This document shows positions 38,027 to 46,899 of a DNA stretch of 64,000 bases, piece by piece. A model generated the notes under the pieces. That model worked only from the letters and a program-made list of their open reading frames with translations, was not told the DNA's origin and ran no database searches. The stretch spans positions 186,001 through 250,000 of the forward strand of contig NZ_AP018821.1 in the NCBI RefSeq assembly GCF_024349785.1, given 5' to 3'. This DNA is from Sphingomonas bisphenolicum (GTDB lineage: Bacteria > Pseudomonadota > Alphaproteobacteria > Sphingomonadales > Sphingomonadaceae). The position numbers and the translations under genes are program-made. Each line of letters begins with the position of its first letter. Position 1 is the first letter of the stretch.

Positions 38027-40384
38027 TTAGCGGCGACCGCGACGTCTTGGCGGGGGTGGTTGCAACCAAGGATGGACAGTGTCCCAGGCCAATTCTGCCA
38101 GACGGACCGAGCGCGCCGCGATAAACGCTTCGTCCCACGGACCTTCGAACGCGCTGATGGCCTGGCACATCGGCAAAACCGACGACTCCTCGACGAGGTC
38201 TTCCGCTCGTCGGCCAGGATTGAAGCCGAACTCCCGGCCTGCGGCAATCGCCCTCCTCGCCTTCGCCGCAGTGTCGGCCCCGAACACCCGATAGAGAATG
38301 CGCTTCTGGACCCATGGCCTGTTTGCGAGGAGGTTATTCTCGACCTCGGGAATGAGGACGAAATTGCCAAGGCGCTGCACCGTCCGGCGCTCGGCATAAA
38401 CATCCCTTGGCCAACCCGGACTGTGGGCGGCGTCCGGTGCGACATGCTCGACCGTGAGCATTTCGTCATCCAGCCACTGGGAGCGACTTAAAAGTGGATT
38501 GGAACCCCGACGCCCTCGCACAATCATCCCCGGCACATCATCGTCCGGAACGGCATTGTGCGAAGCCGTCAGTAGCAGAAACCGCGTAATCGACTGGCCC
38601 GTCTTGTAGATCGCAGATACACTCGTGTCGGCAACCCATGTCGCGCGATCGAGGTGCTCTGCATCGAGCTTCGCCAGGAGCGCCGCGCGCAGATTAGCAA
38701 GCGAGACTGCCCCGCCATTCTGCCGCCCCAAGGCTGCGCCCCCACCGATGCCTCGCGCCATCAGTTCCCTATAGACGCTGTCGATGTTGGCTGTCCCGCC
38801 CTTCGCAGCTCGCCACAGCATCGAAAAGGCCGTTACGGCCTTGATCGCCCCAAAGAACTCTTCCGCCGCCCGGTCGCGGCCGGCAGGGGCGGCGTCACAA
38901 AAGGCGGCGTAGAAGCGCGATAACGGCGCCAAAACAATTTCGTGCCGGATCGCCCGCAAGACCTCGAAACAGAATTCAGCTACGTCATCCGAACGCGCTG
39001 GGTCAGGAAGGAGTTGCGGGGCACGCCGGCCGTGGGGGCGCCACGCCGAACTTACGAAATCCGAAGTAGTGGCCAGATGCTTCACGAAGTTCCGCTTGGC
39101 ATTTCGGGTGTTTGCCGCCGCGTATTGGTCTCGAAGATAACGTCTCTGGTGACTGAGATGTTTTTCCAGGCGATGACCGTTCTCGGCGAGGGCAAACGGA
39201 ATGAGAAGGGAAGCGGTCGCTCCGAGCCGCTGCTCCGCATTCTTGAACCGATCCAGGAACTGCTGAACCTTGTCGATCGAAACCTTGGATGGGGATGCCG
39301 GGTAAGCGGCCGGCGTCTCGGATTCGACAACCTTGGGTTTGAACGTTTCGAACGCGGTAAGCGGCTGCCCCGTGGTGTTTAGCGATTCGAACATATCAAA
39401 GGCATAATCTTCGTTGCTCGCATCGATCACCGTCGCGGCCATCCTGAGGTTCACGTAGCGTGCCAGCGCCAAGAGGCGCATCGTTTGGGTCGCCTCGACA
39501 AAAAACGGTTCGTCGTCATCTCCCAACAGGAAGGCACGTGCCGGGGCCGACAAGACGTGCGGCCACAATTCCGCAAGCACATGCGAAGCCCCCGCGATCA
39601 AGGCATCAACTGGCGGCAGAGACAGGATCGCATGCTGGTCCGCGGCAAGCTGGTCGACCTGTTCGGCGAGGTTTGCCATCGCGTCGACGAGCGCCTCATG
39701 ACCTTCGAGGATGTCACCATCAGCGTCAGTTCCGGTATATTCAAATTCTCCGGCTTCATCGTCCTGGATATGTTCGACATAGCTCCAGATTGCGCGGGCA
39801 ATGGGGGACTCGTAGCGGGCGGTCACTGCGTTTCGTGACCAACTGTCGTCTATCGCGCGCACAATGCGCGGGTAGAAGCGATGGAGATCCGGTAATCGCG
39901 ACCGTTCGAAGCGGATCGTCTTGGCGAGGTCATCGAGGAAATCGGCGGCATCGTCCCTCAGTGCTACGACGCCCGCTTCGTCGGCATCCTCCATCGATCG
40001 GACAAGACGGCGCAAGCGCTCGTGGAAAATGATGTTGAGGATGACGATCGTACAGAGCCGCTGCTGGCCGTCGATGATCGTCATCACGTGGCGGGGAAGT
40101 TCTCGGTCGAATGGCGGTGCCGCCGCCACCAAGGCATTGCCGCGCACCGTGATGATAGAGCCCAGAAATCGCACTGAAGAGCTATCGCTGATCAGCCGTT
40201 CAAGTCCGAGCGTCGCATCCTCGAGCAAGCGTCCGACATGACCACTGTCCCACGCATAGCCACGCTGGTAGGCAGGAATGAAGCAACCCTGCCCCTCCCG
40301 TGTCAGAAAATCATGAACGCTCTCGGATTCGGCGCTGAAAATTTGCGAGATATTCATCGGCAAATCCGGGTTCCCCTTCCCCAT
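38027..40384 (-). CDS. sspE: SspE-like DUF262 plus HNH effector of PT-based defence
   Basis: Restriction effector paired with SspABCD; known SspE proteins sense PT marks and nick invading DNA. The 785-aa product has an N-terminal DUF262 domain (IPAYQRGYAW at 36-45, NTPase motif DGQQR at 105-109, FESLNTTGQPLTAFE in the middle) and a C-terminal DUF1524/HNH-like region (LTVEHVAPDAAHSPGW, then LGNFVLIPEVENN). The start may also be ATG at 40357. It is divergent from sspA. GmrSD-type enzymes share this layout; the sspABCD context decides for SspE. Confidence 0.87.
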   Translation of the reverse strand: MGKGNPDLPMNISQIFSAESESVHDFLTREGQGCFIPAYQRGYAWDSGHVGRLLEDATLGLERLISDSSSVRFLGSIITVRGNALVAAAPPFDRELPRHVMTIIDGQQRLCTIVILNIIFHERLRRLVRSMEDADEAGVVALRDDAADFLDDLAKTIRFERSRLPDLHRFYPRIVRAIDDSWSRNAVTARYESPIARAIWSYVEHIQDDEAGEFEYTGTDADGDILEGHEALVDAMANLAEQVDQLAADQHAILSLPPVDALIAGASHVLAELWPHVLSAPARAFLLGDDDEPFFVEATQTMRLLALARYVNLRMAATVIDASNEDYAFDMFESLNTTGQPLTAFETFKPKVVESETPAAYPASPSKVSIDKVQQFLDRFKNAEQRLGATASLLIPFALAENGHRLEKHLSHQRRYLRDQYAAANTRNAKRNFVKHLATTSDFVSSAWRPHGRRAPQLLPDPARSDDVAEFCFEVLRAIRHEIVLAPLSRFYAAFCDAAPAGRDRAAEEFFGAIKAVTAFSMLWRAAKGGTANIDSVYRELMARGIGGGAALGRQNGGAVSLANLRAALLAKLDAEHLDRATWVADTSVSAIYKTGQSITRFLLLTASHNAVPDDDVPGMIVRGRRGSNPLLSRSQWLDDEMLTVEHVAPDAAHSPGWPRDVYAERRTVQRLGNFVLIPEVENNLLANRPWVQKRILYRVFGADTAAKARRAIAAGREFGFNPGRRAEDLVEESSVLPMCQAISAFEGPWDEAFIAARSVRLAELAWDTVHPWLQPPPPRRRGRR

Positions 40385-40471
40385 TATCCCGCTGCGGCGA
40401 GATCTACCCAGTAGCCAAGCGCTTCTTCTGCGTCATCCATCATAAATTGCGGGGAGAAAATTGCCGGCCGG

Positions 40472-40500
40472 TTGATGTTCTCTGTTCGTTCCGATACTGT
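40472..40500 (+). promoter_or_regulatory. Candidate sigma70-type promoter for sspABCD
   Basis: TTGATG and TACTGT are separated by 17 bases, 55 bases before the sspA ATG, within the 171-base gap between the divergent sspE and sspA genes. Match to the consensus is fair at -35 and weak at -10. No other pair in this gap looks better to me. Confidence 0.3.
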
Positions 40501-40555
40501 CGCTTTCGAGACTTTCATGCGTCGCCAGCGCCAAAATGGACTAAGACCGGCCTGA

Positions 40556-41725
40556 ATGAACGATCCTATCTATCTTGATGGCTTTGCCACGCTTCCCCTT
40601 GCGCCCGAGGCACAAGCGGCGATCCTCGACGCGTGGTCGAGGCCAGGTAATGCGGGTTCGCCTAATGCTGCGGGAGAGCGGGCCGCCCGGATCATTGCGG
40701 ATGGCAGAGCGGCGATCTCCGCCCTGATCGGCGCCGCGCCTGATGAGATCATCTTCACTTCAGGTGCGACCGAGGCGAACAATCTCGCGGTCATCGGCGC
40801 AGCGCGCGCGCTCGCCCGTATCCATCCAGGACGGCGTCGCATCCTGATGTCGGCAATCGAGCACAAGGCGGTGATCGAACCCGTCCGTAGTCTAGAAGCT
40901 GAAGGCTGCAGCGTTACCATCGTGCCTGTAACCCCCACCGGCACGATTGATCTCGAAGCTCTTCGCGCGCTTGCCGGCAGCGATATATTGCTCGCCTCGT
41001 TCATGCTCGTGAACAACGAGCTCGGCACGATCCAACCTGTCGGTGAAGCGGCAGCGATCATTCATGAGGCGGGCGGATCTATTCATTGTGACGCCGCGCA
41101 AGCTCTCGGAAAGATCCCGGTCGACGTGTTCGATCTCGACGTCGACTATCTCAGCCTTTCTGCGCATAAATGCTACGGCCCCATGGGGATCGGCGCGCTG
41201 TATGTCTCCGCCGGCGCCGTGAAGCCCGATGCTCTGTTGGTCGGCGGCAACCAGCAAAATGGCCTGCGATCGGGTACTGAGCCTGTTGCTCTTATTGCCG
41301 GGTTCGCAGAAGCTGCGCGGCTCGCGCATTCGGCGCTCGGTACGGATCCCTTCCATGGCGAACGCCTGCTTTCACGCCTTCTCGATAGTCTGCGCGAACG
41401 CCAGCTACGCGTTACACTCGTGAGCGGCGACGCCGACAGAGTCCCGGGCGGCGCCGCGATTGCGATCGCCGGGATGGACGGCGACACCCTGAGCGCGCTG
41501 CTTGGCTCGCAGGTAGCGATTTCGACAGGCTCAGCTTGCACGTCCGGCCAGATCAGAATATCCCATGTTCTTGAAGTCATTGGACTTTCCGAGCAGGAAG
41601 CACGATCTGTGATCCGCGTTTTCTGCAATCGCTACAATACCGAAGAGGAAATTCTTTCGGCGACGGATCATATTGTCGCTGCTGCCTCGCGATGTGCCCT
41701 TGCTACTGGAGAGGTTCGCCAGTAG
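40556..41725 (+). CDS. sspA: SspA, cysteine desulfurase for DNA phosphorothioation
   Basis: PLP enzyme that takes sulfur from cysteine for DNA backbone modification. The 389-aa product has the NifS/IscS fold: IEHKAV with the PLP-stacking His (103), SLSAHKCYGPMG with the PLP Lys (205), and GSACTSG with the sulfur-carrying Cys (328). All key residues are present. The next gene, sspB, starts 9 bases on. It could be an ordinary desulfurase by sequence alone; the sspBCD genes behind it make it SspA. Confidence 0.92.
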   Translation: MNDPIYLDGFATLPLAPEAQAAILDAWSRPGNAGSPNAAGERAARIIADGRAAISALIGAAPDEIIFTSGATEANNLAVIGAARALARIHPGRRRILMSAIEHKAVIEPVRSLEAEGCSVTIVPVTPTGTIDLEALRALAGSDILLASFMLVNNELGTIQPVGEAAAIIHEAGGSIHCDAAQALGKIPVDVFDLDVDYLSLSAHKCYGPMGIGALYVSAGAVKPDALLVGGNQQNGLRSGTEPVALIAGFAEAARLAHSALGTDPFHGERLLSRLLDSLRERQLRVTLVSGDADRVPGGAAIAIAGMDGDTLSALLGSQVAISTGSACTSGQIRISHVLEVIGLSEQEARSVIRVFCNRYNTEEEILSATDHIVAAASRCALATGEVRQ

Positions 41726-41734
41726 CGTTTTCGC

Positions 41735-42658
41735 ATGGCTAGGGATGGTTTGAAAATTGATTCGAAGGTGCAGTTCACGGGACACGAGACGTTCCCGCTC
41801 CGACTGCTGTGGTTGAAGAAGGCATACGACGCAGTCGGCGCGGAAGCCCCTATAGGAACATTCCAGGAACAGGAAGCCATTGCCCGCTTCGGCGTCGGGC
41901 GCAACATGGCGAATTCGATGCGCTACTGGGCGAATGCCTCGGGACTTTTCGACGAGGCGGATCGGATCATCCGCCCCACCACGCTGGGCCATGCCATTCT
42001 TGCTGATGACGGGCTCGATCCCTTCCTCGAGCAGGCGGCAACGATCTGGCTCGTGCACTGGCATATTGCGAGTGTCCAGACCAAGGCGACCACAGCCTTT
42101 TACGCGTTCAACGTGCTCAACGCGATCGAGTTCGATCCGACCAATCTCCTGGAGGAAATCAGCGCGCTAGTTGCAGCGCAAGGCTGGCGCGCAACCCGCG
42201 GCACATTGAAGCGCGACATCGAAGTTTTTCTGCGCAGCTACGTGCGCAAGGGGGAGACATTCAGCGAAGACGCGGCCGAGCCGCTCCTCGCCGAGCTCGC
42301 TCTCATCCGCGAAGCCCGTCTTGGTGGCTGGTATGAATTTGTTCGCGGCCCCAAGCCCACCCTGCATGATGCAATCTTCGCCTATGCCCTGGGAACATTC
42401 TGGGACCGGTCCGGCGGCGCGACCACGCTCACGGCCGAGCAGATCTGCTACGCGCCAGGCTCGCCTGGGCGCGTGTTCAAACTTGATGAGGACAGCGTCA
42501 TCACGCGCCTGATGCGCATTGACGATGTGACTGAAGGCGCCTGGCAGTGGGTCGATACCGCAGGTTTGCGACAGGTGCAGAAAATTGAGGAAATCGACGC
42601 TAGGCGACTGGTCCCCGCGGCGTATAGCGCTGCTCCGGGCTGGAAGGTCGCGGCATGA
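41735..42658 (+). CDS. sspB: SspB, DUF4007 nickase-like protein
   Basis: DUF4007 protein; in studied Ssp systems SspB nicks DNA during PT modification. The 307-aa product opens with the family motif FTGHETFPLRLLWLKKAYDA, then IARFGVGRNMANSMRYWANA, which looks like a DNA-binding helix pair, and a C-terminal FKLDEDSVITRLMRIDDVTEG. The stop overlaps the sspC start by four bases. Confidence 0.9.
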   Translation: MARDGLKIDSKVQFTGHETFPLRLLWLKKAYDAVGAEAPIGTFQEQEAIARFGVGRNMANSMRYWANASGLFDEADRIIRPTTLGHAILADDGLDPFLEQAATIWLVHWHIASVQTKATTAFYAFNVLNAIEFDPTNLLEEISALVAAQGWRATRGTLKRDIEVFLRSYVRKGETFSEDAAEPLLAELALIREARLGGWYEFVRGPKPTLHDAIFAYALGTFWDRSGGATTLTAEQICYAPGSPGRVFKLDEDSVITRLMRIDDVTEGAWQWVDTAGLRQVQKIEEIDARRLVPAAYSAAPGWKVAA

Positions 42659-45600
42659 AGTCGCTCGCAGCGCATGTCGCTATCGATCGCCGCTTCGCGC
42701 GTTCCGCGCGCCTGGATGCGGACCTCAACGGTACTCCGCCACTTGTGGGCTACGTGCTCCAGGCGACGGTCCGCAAGGCGCTAACGCAACTTGCTGAGAG
42801 CCAGATCGAGAGCCAACAGGGTGCATTCACCTGGACCGGCCCTTACGGCGGCGGCAAGTCAAGTGCGGCGCTTCTCCTCGCCAACCTCGTCGCGGGGCCC
42901 AAAGCGAACCGTAAGATCGCGCGGGAGATCGCGGGCGAGGCGCTGAGCGAGCTTTATGCCAAAGCTTTTCCCAAGCGTGGTGGTGACTGGAAAGTCGTCG
43001 CGGTTACAGGTGGGCGGGTACGCTTGCGAGAGGCAATCGCCGAAGCAGCCGCAAGCAGCTTTGGCTGGGACGAGCAAGCCCGAAACCGTCATGGCTCCAG
43101 CGATGACCGCCTGATTGAAGCGCTCCTGTCTGGCCCAGCGCCGCGCAGCAGCGGGACGCTCCTGATCCTCGACGAGCTTGGCAAGATGCTTGAGCATGAG
43201 GCGCTCGAGGGCGGCGATGTCCATCTCCTGCAGGATCTCGCCGAGCGCGCGTCACGTAGCGACGGCCGTTTGGTCGTCATCGGCATTCTTCACCAGTCTT
43301 TTGAACAATATGCCGCGCGCGCTGCACGCGATGCCCGCCAGGAATGGGCAAAGGTCCAGGGTCGCTATCAGGACATCGCGTTTCTCAGTGGTGCGGACGA
43401 GACCGTTGCCCTGCTTGGCCGCGCGATCGCGAGCACGCCGCCGGCCGAAGCCCTCGAGAATGCCGGTCACGTCGCGACGGCCGTCGCTCAGCGCCGGCCT
43501 ACCGAAATCGCCAGTCTCGCGCAGGCCCTGGCGGACACATGGCCCCTCAATCCTGTGACCGCCCTGCTTCTCGGACCCGTTTCTCGCGCGCGCTTCGCGC
43601 AGAACGAGCGCAGCGTGTTCGGCTTTCTGAGTTCGGCCGAACCTGCCGGTTTTCAGCAGTTCCTCACAGCCACCAAGGTTGGAGCAGGGACGTATGATCC
43701 CTCGATGCTTTGGGACTATCTTTCTGCCAACTTCGGTATGGCGCTTGCCAGCGGCCCCGATGGTAGTCGCTTTAGCCTTGCCTTTGAGGCCATCGAACGC
43801 GCCAGCGCCAAGGGTGGGCCGCTGCACGTAGCATTGACAAAGTCCGCCGCCGTCATCGAATTCTTCCGCAATGGCTCAGGCGTTGCCCTTGCCGACGATT
43901 TTCTGACCGCGGCCCATCCCATGGCAGCAGAGGCCGAGCGGGAAGCCGCGATCAAGGATCTCCTCGACTGGGCTGTTCTCATCCGCCAACCCCGTCTCGG
44001 CGGGTACGCCCTGTTTGCTGGCAGCGATTTCGATCTGGAAGATGCCGTCAGCCGCGCGATCATGCCGATCGACAACCGGCAGCTCGATCCCATCCCCCAG
44101 CGCGCAGGGTTTGGATTTGCAACCGCGAAGCGGCATTATTTCCTCACCGGCGCTCTACGTACGTTCGAGATCGCTCTCCATATCGTTGGAGCCGACGAGA
44201 GCGCGCAGTCTCTCTCCACCGCGCTTCTGGCCCGCAGCGAACGAGGTAGTGGCCTTTTGGTCCTGATCCTCGGCGATGGTTCGGTGCAGCCTGCCGAGCT
44301 TGATGTCTTGGCAAAAGCGACCGCAAAGCTCCTGAAACGGAAAGGCCGAGTAATCGCGGTCGGAGCTGCCGCGGACAGTTTCGCCCTCCGATCGTCCGCC
44401 TCGGAACTGCTCGCGGTCGAGAGAGTCGTTCGCGACCACCCACAACTTGAGGGCGACAGGATTGCGCGGCGCGAGATCGCAGCGCGCCAGTCCCTTTGCG
44501 TCGATGAACTCCATCGCAGTCTCGAAGCCGCTCTCGAGACCGCGCGCTGGTTCCTCGCGCCCGCGCCAGCGAAGGGGCTGCGCGAACCACTCGCCGTCGT
44601 TGCAAGCGCGCTGGCCGACGCTGGGTATCCCTCAGCACCGATCCTCAAGAGCGAGCTGCTGCAGCGCGACAAGCCCTCATCAAACGCCATGGCCGCGCTG
44701 CGCGACCTTGCACACGCAATGGTCAGCCGCTCCGCGGAAGCCGATTTGGGTATAACGGGCTACCCGGCAGAGCTCGGGCTATATCTGACGGTCCTCAAGC
44801 CGTTCGGACTCCATCGGCAGACGCCTGCGGGCAACTATGCTTTTTACGATCCCGATGACAGTCCGGAAGGCCGCTCGCTTCAGCCTGCCTGGGACCTGAT
44901 CGACGCCGCTGGCTCAGAGGGACTCGACACAGTATTCAGCCAGTGGGCACGAGCTCCTTACGGCCTTAAGGCGGGCGTCATGCCCGTCCTGGCGCTTGCC
45001 TATATGCTCGCCCGTCGGGACAGCGTCGCCATCTATATTGACGGGGTCTACCAGACCGCCATCAACGACGTGGTTGTCGACAAGCTGCTACAGCGGCCCG
45101 CCGACTTCCGTCTGCGGCGAATTGACCGTTCGGTGCGGGAGACTGCATTCCTCAGCGGTCTGGGAGAACTCCTCGGCACGGCGTCAAGCGAAGGTTCCCT
45201 TCCCGTTGCGGCTGCGCTGTTCCAGCGCTTCGAGGCGTTGCCGGATTATGCCTTACGCACCCAGCGATTGGCAGACGATGCACGCAAAGTCCGTGCCGTC
45301 GTGACGAAGGCGGAGGATCCCGAGGCGCTGCTGTTCGATGCCTTGCCAGAGGCTTTCGGCCAACGGCTTTCCCCTGAACTCGTTTATCAAGGGCTCCTTG
45401 CATGCGAGGCCAGCTACCCTGAGTTGCTGACGGAATTGCGCCAAGCGCTTGCCCGTGCCCTTGGCATTGATATCGAAAGCTTTGGTGGCATTTCGGAGCG
45501 CGCCGCCACGATCAAGGGTCTCACCAACGATTATGCCTTCGATGCCTTCGCTGATCGTGCCGGAGCGATCGAGCAGGGAACCGGCGATCTTGAGAGCCTG

Positions 45601-45963
45601 GTCAGCGTCCTGCTCCACAAGCCCGCACGCAACTGGTCGGACCGCGATCGGGAAGAGGCACTGACCGGGATCGCTCGCTTTGGCCGCCGCTTCCGCGAGC
45701 TCGAGGCTCTTGCCGTGGTGCGTGACCGGCAATCCCACACTGAGGCGCTCGCGCTTGTGGTCGGCCTTGACCCTAAGACTCCGCCCCTGATGCGCAGTTT
45801 TGTGTTGAGCGAGAAGGAAAAGAAAGCCGCTGCGACCCTTGCGGATCGCGTTGTTGCCGAACTGCGATCCGATGACAAATCGGGCCGCCTGAGGCTCGCA
45901 GCGCTCGCGCGCGCGGTGGCAATGCTTGCTGCCGAAGCCGATGACGAAGTGGAAGCGGCATGA
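42655..45963 (+). CDS. sspC: SspC, P-loop ATPase of the PT modification complex
   Basis: A 1102-aa ATPase. Walker A GPYGGGKSS is at about residues 62-70 and Walker B LLILDELGKM at about 169-178. The rest is long, mostly helical and without membrane segments. The length and place between sspB and sspD fit SspC, whose ATPase activity is needed for modification. It overlaps both neighbours by four bases, so B, C and D are probably made in step. Confidence 0.9.
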   Translation: MKSLAAHVAIDRRFARSARLDADLNGTPPLVGYVLQATVRKALTQLAESQIESQQGAFTWTGPYGGGKSSAALLLANLVAGPKANRKIAREIAGEALSELYAKAFPKRGGDWKVVAVTGGRVRLREAIAEAAASSFGWDEQARNRHGSSDDRLIEALLSGPAPRSSGTLLILDELGKMLEHEALEGGDVHLLQDLAERASRSDGRLVVIGILHQSFEQYAARAARDARQEWAKVQGRYQDIAFLSGADETVALLGRAIASTPPAEALENAGHVATAVAQRRPTEIASLAQALADTWPLNPVTALLLGPVSRARFAQNERSVFGFLSSAEPAGFQQFLTATKVGAGTYDPSMLWDYLSANFGMALASGPDGSRFSLAFEAIERASAKGGPLHVALTKSAAVIEFFRNGSGVALADDFLTAAHPMAAEAEREAAIKDLLDWAVLIRQPRLGGYALFAGSDFDLEDAVSRAIMPIDNRQLDPIPQRAGFGFATAKRHYFLTGALRTFEIALHIVGADESAQSLSTALLARSERGSGLLVLILGDGSVQPAELDVLAKATAKLLKRKGRVIAVGAAADSFALRSSASELLAVERVVRDHPQLEGDRIARREIAARQSLCVDELHRSLEAALETARWFLAPAPAKGLREPLAVVASALADAGYPSAPILKSELLQRDKPSSNAMAALRDLAHAMVSRSAEADLGITGYPAELGLYLTVLKPFGLHRQTPAGNYAFYDPDDSPEGRSLQPAWDLIDAAGSEGLDTVFSQWARAPYGLKAGVMPVLALAYMLARRDSVAIYIDGVYQTAINDVVVDKLLQRPADFRLRRIDRSVRETAFLSGLGELLGTASSEGSLPVAAALFQRFEALPDYALRTQRLADDARKVRAVVTKAEDPEALLFDALPEAFGQRLSPELVYQGLLACEASYPELLTELRQALARALGIDIESFGGISERAATIKGLTNDYAFDAFADRAGAIEQGTGDLESLVSVLLHKPARNWSDRDREEALTGIARFGRRFRELEALAVVRDRQSHTEALALVVGLDPKTPPLMRSFVLSEKEKKAAATLADRVVAELRSDDKSGRLRLAALARAVAMLAAEADDEVEAA

Positions 45964-46799
45964 CCAAGGAACGACACATCCTCGGCCTCTCGGGCGGCCG
46001 CGATAGCGCGGCCCTTGCCGTCTATATGCGCCAGCATCATTCCGATCTGCCACTTGAATATTTCTTCACCGATACGGGCAAGGAACTTCCCGAAGTCTAC
46101 AAGTTCCTCGACAAGCTTGAGGGTTTTCTCGGGCGTTCGATCGCGCGGCTCAATCCCGATCGCGACTTCGACTTCTGGCTCAAGGAATATGGCAATTTCC
46201 TGCCGTCGCCCCGCACGCGCTGGTGCACGCGCCAGCTCAAGCTTCGCCCGCTTGAGCATTGGCTCCGCCAAGATCTCGATGCGGGCACGATCGTCCATTC
46301 CTATGTAGCTATTCGCGCGGATGAGCCGAGCCGGGAAGGTTATCAAGCTACCCATCCCAATATGCGGGTTCACCTGCCGTTGCGCGACGCTGGTATAGAT
46401 CGCGCTGGCGTGCTTGAAATCCTCCAGCACTCAGACGTCGGCGAACCCGAATATTATCAGTGGCGCTCGCGATCCGGCTGTACCTTTTGCTTCTTCCAGC
46501 AAAAGATCGAATGGGTTCGCCTTTTCGAGGAGCATCCCGCCCGGTTCCAGGAAGCGGTCGACTATGAAAAAACCGCGTTGCGGGACGGTTCTCCCTTTAC
46601 CTGGACGCAGGGGGAGAGTTTGACCGAACTGATCGAACCGAAACGCGTCGATCAGATCAAGGACGACTATCAAAAGCGGCGTGAGCGCCTGTTGCGCAAC
46701 CGCCGCGTCAATCCTCTATCCGCCAAACCTGCTCCCACTTTGGATGATATTTATGGTGTCGATGAGGGTTCGAGCAGTTGTGTGATCTGCCATAAGTGA
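45960..46799 (+). CDS. sspD: SspD, PAPS-reductase-like ATP pyrophosphatase
   Basis: Activates the DNA backbone for sulfur insertion (by analogy to DndC). The 279-aa product has the PP-loop SGGRDS at residues 11-16 and Cys residues placed as in the iron-sulfur enzymes of this family (RWCTRQ at 89, SGCTFC at 174/177). A further CVIC at 274/277 lies at the extreme C-terminus. It is the last gene of the sspABCD operon. Confidence 0.92.
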   Translation: MTKERHILGLSGGRDSAALAVYMRQHHSDLPLEYFFTDTGKELPEVYKFLDKLEGFLGRSIARLNPDRDFDFWLKEYGNFLPSPRTRWCTRQLKLRPLEHWLRQDLDAGTIVHSYVAIRADEPSREGYQATHPNMRVHLPLRDAGIDRAGVLEILQHSDVGEPEYYQWRSRSGCTFCFFQQKIEWVRLFEEHPARFQEAVDYEKTALRDGSPFTWTQGESLTELIEPKRVDQIKDDYQKRRERLLRNRRVNPLSAKPAPTLDDIYGVDEGSSSCVICHK

Positions 46800-46853
46800 A
46801 CCGAGCGTCTAAAAGCACAATGGCCGTTGCCGCGAGAAACAGGGGAAAGCAGC

Positions 46854-46884
46854 CGACGCGCTTGTATAGTCTCCAAGCGCGTCG
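46854..46884. terminator. Ten-base-pair hairpin between convergent sspD and sspH
   Basis: CGACGCGCTT (46854-46863) and AAGCGCGTCG (46875-46884) are perfect complements with an 11-base loop. It lies in the 100-base gap between two operons that meet head on. There is no clean T-run on either side, so it may be a two-way terminator of weak type or need Rho. Confidence 0.5.
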
Positions 46885-46899
46885 AGCTTTGCGCGATCC

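Noticed and set aside
38027..46799. Reading the island as a Dnd (DndABCDE) system
   Set aside because: There is no DndB, DndD or DndE-like gene; DUF4007 plus a large P-loop ATPase and a DUF262 effector are the Ssp set.
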